This document shows, in pieces, positions 42,996 to 51,219 of a stretch of DNA of 64,000 nucleotides. Positions within the stretch are counted from its first letter, which is position 1. Each line of letters begins with the position of its first letter. Below the pieces are notes generated by a model. It did no database searches and was not told the origin of the DNA. It saw only the letters and a program-made list of their open reading frames with translations. Source of the DNA: Herbidospora cretacea (GTDB lineage Bacteria; Actinomycetota; Actinomycetes; Streptosporangiales; Streptosporangiaceae); assembly GCF_001570605.1 (NCBI RefSeq), contig NZ_BBXG01000005.1, positions 1-64,000 of the forward strand, in the 5' to 3' direction. The position numbers were made by a program, and so were the translations under genes.

Positions 42996-43582
42996 CTCTC
43001 CACCCCCATGCAGTCCCGCAGTCGTACCAGCCCGTCGCGCATCCGCGTCTTGACGGTCCCCAACGGGACCTTCAAGAGGCCGGCCACCTCCGGATAGGAG
43101 TAGCCGCCGTAGTAGGCCATCGTCACGGCCTGCCGCTGGAGCTCGGTCAGGCCGTCGAGGCAGCGGCGCACCCGCTCGCCCTCCAGCCGGGTGGTCACGG
43201 TCTCGGCCACGTGGTCGTAGGCGACGTCGGCGCCCATCTGGGCGACCCGGTTCTCCCGGTCGGACGACGCCTGCGCCGACCTCACCCGGTCGACCGCGCG
43301 CCGGTGGGCCACGGTCATCACCCAGGACATCGCGCCGCCGCGCGCGGGGTCGAAGCGGGCGGCCGTCCGCCACACCTCCACCATCACCTCCTGGGCGACC
43401 TCCTCGGCCTGGGCGCGGTCACGGACGACCCGCCGGATCAGCCCGAACACGGAGGCGATCAATTTATCGTACAGACGCTCGAAAGCCGTCTCGTCGCCTC
43501 GGGCGACCAGCACCAGCAGCTCGTCGAGCTCGGGGCCGCGGCCCGTGACGCTTATCGGCACGACATCGTTCACGAACCCCAT
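42992..43582 (-). CDS. sigK: ECF sigma factor SigK
   Basis: 196 residues from the ATG at 43582; a GTG nine bases on is the alternative. Region 2 (FERLYDKLIASVFGLIRRVVRDRAQAEEVAQEVMVEVWRTAARFD) and region 4 (LDGLTELQRQAVTMAYYGGYSYPEVAGLLKVPLGTVKTRMRDGLVRLRD) are intact. Paired with RskA as in mycobacteria and other actinobacteria. It is divergent from an FAD-oxidoreductase gene 43 bases away, which may be one of its targets. Confidence 0.9.
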   Translation of the reverse strand: MGFVNDVVPISVTGRGPELDELLVLVARGDETAFERLYDKLIASVFGLIRRVVRDRAQAEEVAQEVMVEVWRTAARFDPARGGAMSWVMTVAHRRAVDRVRSAQASSDRENRVAQMGADVAYDHVAETVTTRLEGERVRRCLDGLTELQRQAVTMAYYGGYSYPEVAGLLKVPLGTVKTRMRDGLVRLRDCMGVER

Positions 43583-43625
43583 TCGCCGCCGCCTGCCCCG
43601 TGGATTGCCCGGGTAGGAAGGAATC

Positions 43626-44855
43626 ATGGAAACCATCATGGAAACCACCGTGGTGATCGCGGGCGGCGGGCCCGCGGGGGCGATGCTCGGGCTGCTGCTG
43701 GCGCGGGCGGGGATCGACTTGGTGCTGCTGGAGAAGCACGCCGACTTCTTCCGGGACTTCCGGGGCGACACGATCCACCCCTCGACGATCCAGGTCCTCG
43801 ACGAACTGGACCTGCTCGACGACTTCAACGCCATCCCCCATCGCGAGTTCGCCTCCTTCGGCCTCTACACGGGCGAGGAGGTCGTCCCGCTGGCCGACTT
43901 CCGGGGGCTGCCCGGCAGGTTCCGGCGGCTGGCGATGGTGCCCCAGTGGGACTTCCTGAAGCTGATCACCGACGCGGCCGGGAAACACCCGAACTTCCGG
44001 ATGATGATGGAGACCAGGGCCGTCGGCGTGATCCGCGAGGGCGACGCCGTGCGCGGGGTGCGGGCCGAGTCGGACGGGAGGGTCACGGAGATCCGGGCCG
44101 CCCTCACCGTCGCGGCCGACGGGCGGCAGAGCGATCTCCGCGCCGCCGTCGGGCTGAAGCCGGTCGACATCGGCGCGCCGATGGACGTGCTGTGGTTCCG
44201 GCTGCCCCGGCACGACGGGCACCCCGACGACGTCTTCCTGCGGCCGGGCCGGGGGACCGCGCTGGTGTCGATCAACCGGGGCGACTACTGGCAGATGGCC
44301 TACCTGATCCCCAAGGGCGGCTACGACGGCCTCCGGGCGCGCGGGATCGACGCCTTCCGGACCGGCATCACCGGCCTGCTCCCCTATCTCGACCCCTCCG
44401 GGCTCACCTTCGACGACGTCCGGCTCCTCACCGTGATCGTCGACCGGCTGCCGAAGTGGCACCTGCCGGGGCTGCTGGTCATCGGCGACGCCGCCCACGC
44501 CATGTCGCCGATCGGCGGGGTCGGGATCAACCTGGCGATCCAGGACGCCATCGCGGCGGCCAACCTGGTCACCGGGCCGCTCCAGCGGGCGCAGGCCAAC
44601 CGGCGACCGGTGCTGGACCCCGTGCCGGGTTCTCTCCTGGCGAAACTGCGCCGCCGCCGCTGGTATCCGACGGCCGCCACCCAGGCCGTCCAGGTGCAGA
44701 TCCAGAACCGGATCATCGCCCGCGTCCTCGCGGGCGACGCGGACGCGGGCGCCATCCTCGCCGCCGCGCGGAGGATCCCGCCGCCCGTGCGCCATCTCAT
44801 GGGCCGCGCCATCGGGCTGGGTTTCCTGCCCGAGCACGTACGCTCATCTCACTGA
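43626..44855 (+). CDS. FAD-dependent monooxygenase (PheA/UbiH-type group A)
   Basis: 409 residues. VVIAGGGPAGAMLGLLLARAG is the FAD GxGxxG motif, VAADGRQSDLRAAVG the DG motif, and LLVIGDAAHAMSPIGGVGINLAIQDA the GD motif of group A flavoprotein hydroxylases. GRFRRLAMVPQWDFLKLI is typical of this actinobacterial subgroup. No membrane segment. AGGAAGGA lies only 3 bases before the ATG at 43626; the second ATG at 43638 is possible. Substrate unknown; divergent to sigK. Confidence 0.83.
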   Translation: METIMETTVVIAGGGPAGAMLGLLLARAGIDLVLLEKHADFFRDFRGDTIHPSTIQVLDELDLLDDFNAIPHREFASFGLYTGEEVVPLADFRGLPGRFRRLAMVPQWDFLKLITDAAGKHPNFRMMMETRAVGVIREGDAVRGVRAESDGRVTEIRAALTVAADGRQSDLRAAVGLKPVDIGAPMDVLWFRLPRHDGHPDDVFLRPGRGTALVSINRGDYWQMAYLIPKGGYDGLRARGIDAFRTGITGLLPYLDPSGLTFDDVRLLTVIVDRLPKWHLPGLLVIGDAAHAMSPIGGVGINLAIQDAIAAANLVTGPLQRAQANRRPVLDPVPGSLLAKLRRRRWYPTAATQAVQVQIQNRIIARVLAGDADAGAILAAARRIPPPVRHLMGRAIGLGFLPEHVRSSH

Positions 44856-44906
44856 ATGGACATGGCAGGCCGGTTTTCGGGACAAGGAACGATAACCTCT
44901 AATGTC

Positions 44907-46241
44907 GTGAGCGCTCTCAACCTCGACACCTGGCGTGACCTGCCCGCCGCCCAGCAGCCCGAGTGGCCTGACCGCGGCGCGCTCGACGATGTCGTCACCG
45001 AGTTGCGCGGGTTGCCGCCGCTGGTCTTCGCCGGAGAGTGCGACCGGCTGAAAGACGAGCTGGCGGCCGTCGCGCGCGGCGAGGCGTTCGTCCTGCAGGG
45101 CGGTGACTGCGCCGAGACGTTCGCCGGCGCCACCGCCGACAACGTCCGCAACAAGATCAAGACGCTGCTCCAGATGGCGATCGTGCTGACCTACGCCGGC
45201 CGCGTGCCGGTGGTCAAGATCGGCCGGCTGGCCGGCCAGTTCGCCAAGCCGCGGTCGAAGAACACCGAGACCCGCGACGGCGTGGAGCTGCCCGCCTACC
45301 GGGGCGACATGGTCAACGGGTTCGAGTTCACCGAGGCGTCGCGGGTGCCCGACCCGGGCCGCCTGCTGCGGGCCTACCACTCCTCGGCCGTGACGCTGAA
45401 CCTGGGCCGCGCCTTCACCAAGGGCGGCTACGCCGACCTGCGCCAGGTCCACGCCTGGAACCAGGACTTCGTGGCCGGTTCGCCGGCCGGTCAGCGCTAC
45501 GAGCGGCTGGCCCGGGAGATCGACCAGGCGCTGGCGTTCATGACCGCCTGCGGCGCGGAGCCCGCGGAGTTCCACACGGTCGAGTTCTACTCCTCCCACG
45601 AGGCGCTGATCCTCGACTACGACCACGCGATGACCCGCATCGACAGCCGCACGGGCCTGCCCTACGACGTGTCGGCCCACATGGTCTGGATCGGCGAGCG
45701 CACCCGCCAGCTCGACCACGCCCACGTCGAGTTCTTCAGCAAGATCCGCAACCCGATCGGGGTCAAGCTGGGCCCGACCACCACCGCCGACGAGGCGCTG
45801 ACGCTGGTCGAGAAGCTCAACCCGTCCAACGAGCCGGGCCGGCTGACCTTCATCAGCCGCATGGGCGCGGGCAAGGTCCGCGACGCCCTGCCGCCGCTGG
45901 TGGAGAAGGTGACCGCGAGCGGCGCCGTGGTGACCTGGATCTGCGACCCGATGCACGGCAACACGTTCGAGGCGAGCGGCGGCTTCAAGACCCGGCGGCT
46001 CGACGACGTCCTCGACGAGGTGACCGGCTTCTTCGAGGTCCACCGCGCGCTGGGCACCCACCCGGGCGGCATCCACATCGAGTTCACCGGCGACGACGTG
46101 ACCGAGTGTGTCGGCGGCGGCCACCAGATCCTCGAAGAGGACCTGGCGCTGCGCTACGAGACGGCGTGCGACCCGCGCCTGAACCGGTCGCAGTCGCTCG
46201 ACCTGGCCTTCCGCGTGGCCGAGCTCTACCGGGGCGACTGA
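44907..46241 (+). CDS. Class II (plant-type) DAHP synthase
   Basis: 444 residues from the GTG at 44907 (SALNLDTWRDLPAAQQPEWPD). An ATG at 44856 would add 17 codons with A/T-rich third positions, so I reject it, though no start has a convincing RBS. Condenses PEP and erythrose 4-phosphate in the first step of the shikimate pathway. Family signatures VLQGGDCAETFAGATADNVRNKI, KIGRLAGQFAKPRS, SSHEALILDYDHAM, PIGVKLGPTT, CDPMHGNTFEA and GIHIEFTGDDVTEC are complete, including Cys, His and Glu metal ligands. A clean terminator follows. Confidence 0.93.
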   Translation: MSALNLDTWRDLPAAQQPEWPDRGALDDVVTELRGLPPLVFAGECDRLKDELAAVARGEAFVLQGGDCAETFAGATADNVRNKIKTLLQMAIVLTYAGRVPVVKIGRLAGQFAKPRSKNTETRDGVELPAYRGDMVNGFEFTEASRVPDPGRLLRAYHSSAVTLNLGRAFTKGGYADLRQVHAWNQDFVAGSPAGQRYERLAREIDQALAFMTACGAEPAEFHTVEFYSSHEALILDYDHAMTRIDSRTGLPYDVSAHMVWIGERTRQLDHAHVEFFSKIRNPIGVKLGPTTTADEALTLVEKLNPSNEPGRLTFISRMGAGKVRDALPPLVEKVTASGAVVTWICDPMHGNTFEASGGFKTRRLDDVLDEVTGFFEVHRALGTHPGGIHIEFTGDDVTECVGGGHQILEEDLALRYETACDPRLNRSQSLDLAFRVAELYRGD

Positions 46242-46254
46242 CCCCGGGAACGCG

Positions 46255-46280
46255 AAAGGCCCCCGGTTCGGGGGCCTTTT
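46255..46280. terminator. Rho-independent terminator, bidirectional
   Basis: 10-bp stem AAAGGCCCCC/GGGGGCCTTT with a 5-base loop and T-run on the plus strand and A-run on the other, serving both DAHP synthase and the convergent thioredoxin gene. Confidence 0.88.
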
Positions 46281-46293
46281 CCGTCCGGCCGGG

Positions 46294-46659
46294 CTAGTTC
46301 TTCTTCATCTCCGCGCTGATCTCGGCCCGGATCGCGTCCATGTCGAGGGCGCGCACCTGGGTGATCAGGTCGTCGAGCGCGGGGGCCGGGAGGGCGCCGG
46401 GCTGGGCGAAGACCACGATGCCGTCACGGATGGCCATGATGGTCGGGATCGCCGTGATGTCGAAGCCCTGGGCCAGCGCGGGCTGGGCCTCAGTGTCGAT
46501 CTTGCCGAACTTGATGTCCTCGTGCTTGCCCGAGGCCTTCTCGAAGATCGGGCCGAACGACTTGCAGGGGCCGCACCACTCCGCCCAGAAGTCGAGCAAC
46601 ACGATGCCGTCGTCGGCGATCTCGTTGAAGTTGCTCTCGGTTACCTCGATGGTCGCCAC
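46294..46659 (-). CDS. Thioredoxin
   Basis: 121 residues. Canonical redox site WCGPC (Cys29, Cys32) in LLDFWAEWCGPCKSFGPIF, cis-Pro in ITAIPTIMAI. A slightly extended C-terminal helix (DMDAIRAEISAEMKKN) follows the fold. GTG start with AAAGGAG 7 bases upstream. General cytoplasmic disulfide reductase. It is divergent from a Cys-rich micro-ORF 142 bases away, so the two share a control region. Confidence 0.93.
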   Translation of the reverse strand: MATIEVTESNFNEIADDGIVLLDFWAEWCGPCKSFGPIFEKASGKHEDIKFGKIDTEAQPALAQGFDITAIPTIMAIRDGIVVFAQPGALPAPALDDLITQVRALDMDAIRAEISAEMKKN

Positions 46660-46801
46660 TCGCGACTCCTTTCCTCATGGGGATGCAACCCGTCCGGGCC
46701 GCCCCGCATTCCAAGCCCTATCACGCCGGTCAGGTTGCCCGGCCGACGCCGGGGGTACGTCCCGCGTCCCACCCCTGCCCCGAAGAAGCGAGGAGACCAC
46801 C

Positions 46802-46891
46802 ATGATCCCCGGTTGTGGCTCGTGCAACTGCACCGACGAGATCCTCAGCACGCTGCGCCCTCCGCGCATCACCCAGCTCGGCGACGAATGA
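46802..46891 (+). CDS. Cys-rich micro-protein, 29 residues
   Basis: A small open frame too short for routine gene calling. It begins MIPGCGSCNCTDEILS and ends TQLGDE. Three Cys in a CGSCNC block (Cys5, Cys8, Cys10) could bind a metal or form a redox centre. Support: GAGGAG 6 bases before the ATG, a strong hairpin terminator starting 1 base after the stop, and a free 140-base upstream region. I do not recognise a family. Alternatives are a RiPP-like precursor without neighbouring enzymes or a small regulatory peptide. Confidence 0.6.
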   Translation: MIPGCGSCNCTDEILSTLRPPRITQLGDE

Positions 46892-46892
46892 G

Positions 46893-46928
46893 ATGCGGCC
46901 CCGGGAGTCCTTCCCGGGGCCGTCGCAT
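46893..46928 (+). terminator. Terminator of the 29-residue ORF
   Basis: 10-bp perfect stem GGCCCCGGGA/TCCCGGGGCC, 5-base loop, extended by ATGC/GCAT with a 3-base bulge and followed by TTT. Confidence 0.75.
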
Positions 46929-47022
46929 TTCCGGGTGTGGCACCGTGGCCACATTTGCCAGGACACCGCGAAACCGCCGGAAAGAAATCGCGTCGATTCC
47001 CTTTCGCGGGTAAGTCTTTGAC

Positions 47023-48231
47023 ATGAGGCAACTCCTTTCCTGGAGCACCTGCGCCACGAGCGCCGACTGCGTAGGGGTGTCGCGGCAGCCGCACAACCGC
47101 TGCCTGACCCACATGGAAGCCGATGAACTCGACGCCCATCTCGCCACGCTGAGGCCGGGGCAGTGCCTCGACCTGCGCGGCACGACCCTGCCCCCCGGGC
47201 TGCTCGACCAGATCCTGGCCGCGATGGAGAACGTCGTGGGCCGGGCCCGTTTCGACCGGGCCACGTTCTCCTCCCCCGCCCGCTTCGGCGACGTCACCTT
47301 CCATGGCGACGCGTCGTTCGACGACGCGCGATTCGAGGCGCTCGCGTCATTCTTCGGCACCCGATTCAGGGGAAATGTCTCATTTCAGGGCGTGCGTTTC
47401 AGCCGGGAGATTTCTCTGTACGGCTCCCGCGTCCGCGGCCACCTCTCGATGGACGAGGCCAGCGTCTCCAGTGACGCCCTTTTCGGCGAGGCCTGTTTCG
47501 GCTCCGCGTCGTTCCGGGGGGCCGAGTTCCACGGGTTCAGCTCCTTCGACCAGGCCAGGTTCCAGGGCGACGCGACGTTCCGGGGGGCCCGGTTCTCCCG
47601 GCCGGTGTCGTTCCTGAAGACCGCGTTCGAGGGCGCGGCAGGGTTCCAGTCGGTCAGGTTCGGGGCGAAGGCGTTCCTGGCCCCCGCCGTGGTCGGGCGC
47701 GCCCTGGCGCTGAACCAGGCCAGGGCCACCGGCCCGGTGGAGCTCCACGTGTCGGGCTGCCCGGTCGACCTGTCCGAGGCTCGGGTGCTCGGCCGCCTGA
47801 CCGTGCGGGCGGGCGACGCCGACCTCGATCTCACCGGCCTGACCAGCCGGGGCCGGTCGAAGGTCAGCCGCAGGGGCGGCCCGGTCAGGGTCCTGTCGAT
47901 GACCGGCCTCGACGCCGACGAGCTGACCGTCGAGGGCGCCGACCTGACCCGCTGCCACCTGCCCGGTGTGGTCGGCGCCGAGCGGCTGCGGCTGCGCGAC
48001 TGCGTGTTCGCGGCCAGTCCGGGGGGCCGGCGGCAGCTGCGGTTCAGCTGGCCGCCGTTCCGGCGGACGTTCCTCAGCCGGCTGACCTGGGTGGCGCTGC
48101 TGGGGCTGGTGGCGGTGGCGGCGGTGCTGTGGTCGTCCACGCCGCAGCAGCAGAACCGGCACCCCCGCCCCGCCGTCACGCAGGGCGGGACCTGGGCCCA
48201 TTCGTCCGGGACCGATCAGGGATCGCCCTGA
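47023..48231 (+). CDS. Pentapeptide-repeat protein with C-terminal membrane anchor
   Basis: 402 residues. The N-terminal Cys-rich segment (WSTCATSADCVGVSRQPHNRCLTHM) is a feature I associate with an actinobacterial pentapeptide-repeat family. From about residue 70 to 235 runs a quadrilateral beta-helix of A(D/N/S)F-type units (ARFDRATFSSPARFGDVTF and similar, with Phe every fifth residue). A membrane helix (LTWVALLGLVAVAAVLW, about 351-367) follows the basic RRTFLSRL. No enzymatic motif; the repeats may mediate protein binding. The RBS is weak. The 3' end lies 40 bases before the permease-prefix gene. Confidence 0.8.
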   Translation: MRQLLSWSTCATSADCVGVSRQPHNRCLTHMEADELDAHLATLRPGQCLDLRGTTLPPGLLDQILAAMENVVGRARFDRATFSSPARFGDVTFHGDASFDDARFEALASFFGTRFRGNVSFQGVRFSREISLYGSRVRGHLSMDEASVSSDALFGEACFGSASFRGAEFHGFSSFDQARFQGDATFRGARFSRPVSFLKTAFEGAAGFQSVRFGAKAFLAPAVVGRALALNQARATGPVELHVSGCPVDLSEARVLGRLTVRAGDADLDLTGLTSRGRSKVSRRGGPVRVLSMTGLDADELTVEGADLTRCHLPGVVGAERLRLRDCVFAASPGGRRQLRFSWPPFRRTFLSRLTWVALLGLVAVAAVLWSSTPQQQNRHPRPAVTQGGTWAHSSGTDQGSP

Positions 48232-48271
48232 TGTGAGGCCCCCGGGTCCCCGCATAGCCTGTCGGACGACC

Positions 48272-48943
48272 ATGGACACCGCATTCGACACGGCCGCCGT
48301 CGACGACTACGTCGCCCGGCTGGCCAAGACGCTCCGGGGGCCCCGGCAGGCCAAGCGCGACCTCCTCGCCGAGGCCCGCGACGGCCTGTTCGACGCGGCC
48401 GAGGCCTACGCCGCCGACGGCCTGTCTCCCGGCGAGGCCCAGGCCAGGGCGGTCGCCGACTTCGGCCCGGTCGCCGAGGTGGCGCCGGAGTTCCAGGAGG
48501 AGCTGACCGCCGCCCAGGTCCGCCACACGGCCCTGCTGCTCTTCCTGGGCACCCCCGTGCTCGCGCTCATGTGGACGTTCCTGTGGCAGGTCTTCCCGGC
48601 GGGGCCCTCCTACGCGATGCGGCCGGCCTGGTTCGACGTGGTGGCCAAGACGGTCGACGTCCTGCAGCTGCTCACCGGCCTGGCCGGGGGCCTGGCGCTC
48701 TGGCGGCTGCGGCGGACCCGGCGGGCGCGGCGGATGGCGCGGCTGCTCGGGTTCCTGGTGTGGTGGCAGCTGCCGATGATGGCGGTGCTCTGCACGGCCC
48801 TGACGAACACGGCCAACGTGCTGACCGCGTTCGCCGACTACCCGCCGGGGATGGTGGCGACCTGGCTCAGCCTGACGTTCTGGGGCTGGAAGCTGTGGAG
48901 CGCGGCGCGCTGCCTGACGACGACGGGGACGCCTCAGGTCTGA
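48272..48943 (+). CDS. Permease-prefix-domain membrane protein
   Basis: 223 residues. The N-terminal helical domain (VDDYVARLAKTLRGPRQAKRDLLAEARDGLFDAAEAYAADGLSPGEAQARAVADFGPV) is the permease prefix domain 1 seen in proteins encoded with PadR regulators. About four membrane segments follow (about 90-215). Function unknown. Its stop overlaps the stop of the convergent PadR gene by 10 bases, an unusual orientation, since such pairs are normally in one operon. Confidence 0.78.
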   Translation: MDTAFDTAAVDDYVARLAKTLRGPRQAKRDLLAEARDGLFDAAEAYAADGLSPGEAQARAVADFGPVAEVAPEFQEELTAAQVRHTALLLFLGTPVLALMWTFLWQVFPAGPSYAMRPAWFDVVAKTVDVLQLLTGLAGGLALWRLRRTRRARRMARLLGFLVWWQLPMMAVLCTALTNTANVLTAFADYPPGMVATWLSLTFWGWKLWSAARCLTTTGTPQV

Positions 48944-49257
48944 GGGTCGAGCACCTTGCCGATCACGCGCGTGAAGCTGGTCCAGGCGGTGCGCTCCCCC
49001 GCGAGCTCGGCCCGGCCCGCGTCGGTCAGCCGGTAGGTCCTTCTCTTGCGGCCCCCGACGGTGGCCCACTCGCTGGCGAGGAAACCGGCCCGCTCCAAGC
49101 GGCGCAACGCTGGGTAAACAGTCCCTGTCGGAACGTCAAGAGCGCCGCCCGAACGCTCGCGCAAGGCTTCGATGATCGCGTAGCCGTGGAGGGGCTCGTG
49201 CTCCACCACGGACAGCAGGAGGGCGTCCATATGCCCACGGAGCGCGTCGGGGTTCAC
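48934..49257 (-). CDS. PadR-family transcriptional regulator
   Basis: 107 residues, GTG start. Winged helix: MDALLLSVVEHEPLHGYAIIEALRERSGGALDVPTGTVYPALRRLERAGFLASEW, then GGRKRRTYRLTDAG and a short dimerisation helix. PadR proteins bind ATGT-n-ACAT dyads; several such elements lie in the 80 bases between this gene and cydA. It therefore probably represses the divergent cyd operon and itself. Confidence 0.88.
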   Translation of the reverse strand: MNPDALRGHMDALLLSVVEHEPLHGYAIIEALRERSGGALDVPTGTVYPALRRLERAGFLASEWATVGGRKRRTYRLTDAGRAELAGERTAWTSFTRVIGKVLDPQT

Positions 49258-49281
49258 GTGTTCACCTTAACCGGGTGTGGC

Positions 49282-49326
49282 ATGTAGCCAGTCTACATGT
49301 AGGCTCTCTATATGTAGCCAGACATA
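49282..49326. promoter_or_regulatory. Tandem PadR-type operator dyads before cydA
   Basis: Dyad 1 ATGTAGCCAGTCTACAT (49282-49298) and dyad 2 TATGTAGCCAGACATA (49311-49326), plus CTACATGTAG across 49293-49302. The 10-base element ATGTAGCCAG is directly repeated 30 bases apart. Dyad 2 abuts the cydA RBS (AAGGAG 49327-49332). Confidence 0.7.
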
Positions 49327-49337
49327 AGGAGCCTTCC

Positions 49338-50504
49338 ATGGACGTCCTCGACCTGGCCCGGTTGCAGTTCGCGGTGACGGGGAGCCTGCATTTCCTGTTC
49401 GTCGTGCTCACACTGGGCCTGGCCCCCCTTGTGGCGATCATGCACACCCGATTCGCCCGCACCGGCAGCACCCTCGACGAGCGCCTGACGCGCTTCTGGG
49501 GGCAGATCTACGTGACCAACTACGCGCTCGGCATCGTCACCGGCATCGTGATGGAGTTCCAGTTCGGGCTGAGCTGGAGCGGCCTGACCCACTACGCCGG
49601 AGACGTCTTCGGCGCGCCGCTGGCGCTGGAGACGCTGATCGCGTTCTTCCTCGAGTCCACGTTCCTCGGCCTGTGGATCTTCGGCTGGCACCGCCTGCCC
49701 AAGTGGCTCCACGTCGCGACGATCTGGATGGTCACGCTCACCGCCTACGCGTCCGCCTTCTGGATCATGGTGGCGAACTCGTTCCTCCAGCACCCCGCCG
49801 GTGCGGTCGGCGACGGGAACGTGCTGCGCCTCGACGACTTCGGCGCGCTGCTGACCAACCCGTCGCTGTCGATGGCGCTGCCCCACGTGCTGTCGGCCGG
49901 GCTGACCGTGGGCGGGTTCGTGGTGATGAGCGTGAGCGCCTACCACCTGTTCCGCAAGACCCCCGACCAGGCGCTCTTCAGCCGCTCGATGCGGATGGGC
50001 ATCTGGACCGCGTTCGTCGGCACGATGGCGGTGGTCGGTTTCGGGTTCGCCCAGTTCGGCCCGGTGTCCGGCGTCCAGCCCGACAAGTTCACCGACAAGC
50101 CGCTGGCGGGTGCGGCGCTCGGCTTCATGATCATGATCGGGCACCTGCTCCAGCTCGCCGCGCTCCTCCTGGTCATCGTGGTGAAGTGGGCGCCGCGCTG
50201 GCGGGCGCTGCACCCGCTGATCATCGCGCTCACGCCGCTGCCCTTCCTCGCCGCCGTCCTCGGCTGGATCGCCCGGGAGGCGGGCCGCCAGCCGTGGATG
50301 ATCTGGGACCGCCTGAAGGTCGCCGACGCCATCACCCCCGGGCTGACCAGCGGCCAGATCACCCTCTCCTTCGTCGGGTTCGTGGGGGTGCTGTCGCTGC
50401 TGGCGGTCGCCGACTACCTGCTGATCGTGCGGATCGTCCGGCGGGGGCCCCACGAGATCGCGCTGGGAGAACGTCCGGCGCCCGAACCCGTCCTGACGTA
50501 CTAG
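49338..50504 (+). CDS. cydA: Short cytochrome bd oxidase subunit I (CydA-like), Q-loop nearly absent
   Basis: 388 residues from the ATG at 49338 (AAGGAG 6 bases upstream). Typical CydA is ~450-520. Expected heme ligands are visible: the N-terminal His in GSLHFLFVVL, the TM5 His in ALPHVLSAGL, the Met in GFMIMIGHL and the EAGRQPW motif. Between TM5 and the Met-bearing helix the periplasmic Q-loop is reduced to about 20 residues (FGPVSGVQPDKFTDKPL) instead of 60-130, so the normal quinol-binding region is mostly missing. It may be a divergent clade with another donor or a compact quinol site. First gene of a cydABDC operon. Confidence 0.82.
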   Translation: MDVLDLARLQFAVTGSLHFLFVVLTLGLAPLVAIMHTRFARTGSTLDERLTRFWGQIYVTNYALGIVTGIVMEFQFGLSWSGLTHYAGDVFGAPLALETLIAFFLESTFLGLWIFGWHRLPKWLHVATIWMVTLTAYASAFWIMVANSFLQHPAGAVGDGNVLRLDDFGALLTNPSLSMALPHVLSAGLTVGGFVVMSVSAYHLFRKTPDQALFSRSMRMGIWTAFVGTMAVVGFGFAQFGPVSGVQPDKFTDKPLAGAALGFMIMIGHLLQLAALLLVIVVKWAPRWRALHPLIIALTPLPFLAAVLGWIAREAGRQPWMIWDRLKVADAITPGLTSGQITLSFVGFVGVLSLLAVADYLLIVRIVRRGPHEIALGERPAPEPVLTY

Positions 50505-50513
50505 GAGCGCCCG

Positions 50514-51206
50514 ATGGACATCCTCTGGTTCGCCGTCCTGTCGCTGCTGCTGGCCGGCTACTTCGCCCTGGAGGGCTTCGACCTCGGTGTCGGCCTGCTG
50601 CTGCCGGTCACCCCCGACCGGGAGCGGGCGATCGGCGCCATCGGCCCGTTCGTGCTGGCCAACGAGGTGTGGCTGATCGCCTTCGCCGGGGTGCTGTTCG
50701 GCGCGTTCCCGGCGCTGGAGACCGTCCTGAGCGCCAACTACGCCGCCGTGGTGCTGCTGCTGGTCTCGTGGGTGCTCCGCGACGCGGGCCTGTGGTTCCG
50801 CCGCCGCCTCGCCGTCCCCGCCCTCTGGGAGTACGCGATCGCGCTCGGCTCCCTCGGCGTCTGCCTGGCCTGGGGTCTCATCCTGGCCGGCCTGGCCCAC
50901 TTCCCCGCCGTCGTCGGTCTCCTGTACGGCCTGCTCATCGCCGCCCTGTTCGTGATCCACGGCCGCAGGTTCCTCGCCTGGCGGCTGACCGGAGGGGGAT
51001 CGCTGCTGGTCACGGGGGCGCTGGCGGCCGTACCCGCGCTGGTGCCGCTGGTCGGCATGGCGGCGGAGGTGGTCGGCAACGCGGCCCCGTCCGAGAACCT
51101 GACCATGCTGACGTTTATGGTGTTGCCGTTCGTCCCGGTCATGGCCGGGGCGCAGATCTGGGTGTGGCGGGCCTTCGCGAAGGGCCCCCTCATCACCTAC
51201 TTCTGA
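50514..51206 (+). CDS. cydB: Short cytochrome bd oxidase subunit II (CydB-like)
   Basis: 230 residues, about seven membrane segments, where typical CydB has eight or more in ~335 residues. The N-terminal LAGYFALEGFDLGVGLLLPV with the GFDLG motif, and NEVWLIAFAGVLFGAFP, are clear CydB features. It is 9 bases after cydA. The shortened length matches the short CydA, suggesting a co-evolved compact oxidase rather than a truncated gene: no frameshift is visible and the reading frame is clean. Confidence 0.82.
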   Translation: MDILWFAVLSLLLAGYFALEGFDLGVGLLLPVTPDRERAIGAIGPFVLANEVWLIAFAGVLFGAFPALETVLSANYAAVVLLLVSWVLRDAGLWFRRRLAVPALWEYAIALGSLGVCLAWGLILAGLAHFPAVVGLLYGLLIAALFVIHGRRFLAWRLTGGGSLLVTGALAAVPALVPLVGMAAEVVGNAAPSENLTMLTFMVLPFVPVMAGAQIWVWRAFAKGPLITYF

Positions 51207-51219
51207 CCGGGGGGCTGGG

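Noticed and set aside
44856-44906. Upstream ATG extending DAHP synthase by 17 codons
   Set aside because: A/T-rich third positions and loss of similarity before SALNLDTWR.
44907-44920. GTGAGCGCTCTCAA at the start of the DAHP synthase gene
   Set aside because: Only the GAGCGCTC core matches the CebR box and it overlaps the start codon of a gene unrelated to cellobiose.
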